Assembly (NCBI GenBank): GCA_020433785.1
Contig: JAGRCC010000363.1
Coordinates: forward strand, 1-6,685
Reading direction: 5' to 3'
DNA: 6,685 bases
Origin: Anaerolineae bacterium
Lineage (GTDB): Bacteria > Chloroflexota > Anaerolineae > 4572-78 > J111
In this document: positions 6,237 to 6,685 of the stretch, one piece after another
How the letters are laid out: the number at the start of each line of letters is the position of its first letter
Position numbering within the stretch: position 1 is the first letter of the stretch
Program-made: the position numbers and the translations under genes
The notes under the pieces: model-generated
Seen by the model: the letters and a program-made list of their open reading frames with translations, nothing else
Database searches by the model: none
What the model was told of the DNA's origin: nothing

Positions 6237-6306
6237 GCGGTACGGATTACCCGCCGCGCAGCGACGCGCCGCTAAAGGAGGGTCAATGACACAACCTTGA
6301 GTAATC
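6237..6306 (+). promoter_or_regulatory. Possible structured leader with minigene, upstream of the secreted-protein gene
   Basis: The 173-bp gap 6212-6384 holds no ordinary gene. GCGGTA (6237-6242) can pair with TA-CCCGC (6248-6254, one bulged C) to form a small hairpin. The overlapping GATTAC (6245-6250) is perfectly complementary to GTAATC (6301-6306), giving an alternative long-range 6-bp stem. The interval enclosed by that stem holds a strong Shine-Dalgarno site and a four-codon reading frame that ends right at the 3' arm. This arrangement resembles an attenuator or translation-responsive leader. There is no U-tract, so it is not a standard terminator. The stems are short and could be chance. 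Confidence 0.3.
6286..6300 (+). CDS. Candidate four-codon minigene (M-T-Q-P)
   Basis: ATG ACA CAA CCT TGA is preceded by AAAGGAGG (6274-6281), close to the ideal complement of the 16S rRNA tail, 4 nt before the ATG. This Shine-Dalgarno sequence is stronger than that of most genes in the window. The encoded tetrapeptide is too short to have a domain. If real, it would act through ribosome occupancy of the leader, and its stop codon abuts the GTAATC stem arm. It could also be a chance ATG after a purine-rich stretch. Confidence 0.3.
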   Translation: MTQP

Positions 6307-6327
6307 GGACGTAGGTGCCAGCCACTA

Positions 6328-6338
6328 ATATCCGATAT
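6328..6338. promoter_or_regulatory. Short perfect inverted repeat ATATC-C-GATAT
   Basis: Two 5-bp arms flank a single central C. The repeat lies 47 bp upstream of the secreted-protein start codon, between the leader-like region and the Shine-Dalgarno site. CCGATAT within it also occurs at 2394-2400, in front of the oxidoreductase gene. It could be a regulator-binding site, but the match is short and AT-rich. Confidence 0.25.
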
Positions 6339-6371
6339 AGCAACGATGCTAACAATCCACTAATGAACGAC

Positions 6372-6378
6372 GGAGGAG
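6372..6378 (+). promoter_or_regulatory. Strong ribosome binding site for the secreted-protein gene
   Basis: GGAGGAG ends 6 nt before the ATG at 6385, close to ideal spacing. It fixes the start codon and predicts high translation, as expected for an abundant periplasm-facing or surface binding protein. Confidence 0.85.
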
Positions 6379-6384
6379 TTTATA

Positions 6385-6685
6385 ATGAATAAGTTGAAGC
6401 AGCTTACCATAGTTTTATTACTGTTGGCGGTCACATTTGGTCTGATCCCCGCGCCGATCATGGCCCAAGAAGGCGCCGCCTGTGATGCCGACGTCATTGT
6501 TCAAGGCGACGACTGGCTGTCGAAAATTGCCGACAAATTTTTGGGCGACCCCTTAGCCTTCCCGGCCATTGTTGAGGCCACCAATACGGCCGCGGCTGCC
6601 GATGAAAGCTACGCCCAAATCGACAACCCCGACATCATCGAAATCGGCTGGAAGCTCTGCATTCCCGCCGCCGAAGCCGCCCAGG
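6385..6685 (+). CDS. Secreted protein with N-terminal LysM-like module, probable ABC solute-binding protein (3' truncated)
   Basis: Only the first 100 codons are in the window and the frame stays open to the end. A basic start (MNKLK) and a hydrophobic core (7-20) end in a likely signal peptidase I site after Ala27 (PIMA/Q). Residues 33-94 form a LysM-like module: VIVQGDDWLSKIADKFLGD, then PAIVEATN, and the closing IEIGWKLCIP. Cys33 and Cys92 bracket it and could form a disulfide. Cys33 is too far from the hydrophobic core for a convincing lipobox. In Chloroflexota this N-terminus, as I recall it, precedes ABC-transporter extracellular solute-binding domains, which would fit the upstream sugar genes. 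The rest of the gene is needed to confirm this; a peptidoglycan-binding protein without transport function is the alternative. Confidence 0.8.
   Translation, partial: MNKLKQLTIVLLLLAVTFGLIPAPIMAQEGAACDADVIVQGDDWLSKIADKFLGDPLAFPAIVEATNTAAAADESYAQIDNPDIIEIGWKLCIPAAEAAQ

Noticed and set aside
6252..6273. GC-rich stretch after the methyltransferase as an intrinsic terminator.
   Set aside because: The arms do not pair cleanly (the two GCCGC-type ends are direct, not inverted) and no T-run follows. Read-through into the next gene remains possible.

Overview
The window looks like a chromosomal segment from a free-living bacterium, most likely Chloroflexota (Anaerolineae/Caldilineae-like). This is an inference from three things: a secreted protein that starts with a signal peptide and a LysM-like module in the style of Chloroflexota solute-binding proteins, a palindromic intergenic repeat of a kind common in these genomes, and the overall protein style. 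No marker gene settles the taxonomy. All supported genes are on the + strand.

Layout. Positions 1-167 hold a 67-bp cruciform-type inverted repeat (65-131) and then a compact promoter whose -10 box lies 5 bp before the start codon of a DUF445/YjiN-type membrane protein (168-1424). Positions 1425-1529 hold a promoter (TTGCCA-N17-TATAAT). Directly downstream of its -10 box is a perfect 10-bp palindrome, GGTCTAGACC, which closely matches the NagR/DasR operator. It precedes a GntR/HutC-family repressor with a UTRA domain (1530-2312). A 123-bp gap with a 21-bp-spaced direct repeat leads into four tightly packed genes: a Gfo/Idh/MocA oxidoreductase (2436-3539), a bicupin protein (3542-4408), a ROK-family sugar-kinase-like protein (4401-5327) and a class I SAM methyltransferase (5324-6211). 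The junctions are a 2-bp gap, an 8-bp overlap and a 4-bp ATGA overlap, so co-transcription and translational coupling are very likely. Positions 6212-6384 form a leader-like spacer with a strong Shine-Dalgarno site in front of a 4-codon minigene, flanked by complementary segments. The last gene (6385 to the window end, truncated) encodes a secreted protein with a LysM-like module, probably the substrate-binding protein of an ABC importer.

How the parts may work together. A NagR/DasR-like regulator, an NAD(P)-dependent sugar oxidoreductase, a cupin protein, a ROK protein and a probable solute-binding protein suggest a sugar or amino-sugar uptake and catabolism locus, with the repressor controlling at least itself. 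The substrate cannot be read from the sequence. Two points do not fit a textbook sugar operon. The ROK protein has lost the usual Glu-x-Gly-His and zinc-site residues. A methyltransferase of a type usually seen near glycan or secondary-metabolite genes is translationally coupled to it. No RNA genes, CRISPR arrays, transposase genes or convincing intrinsic terminators were found.
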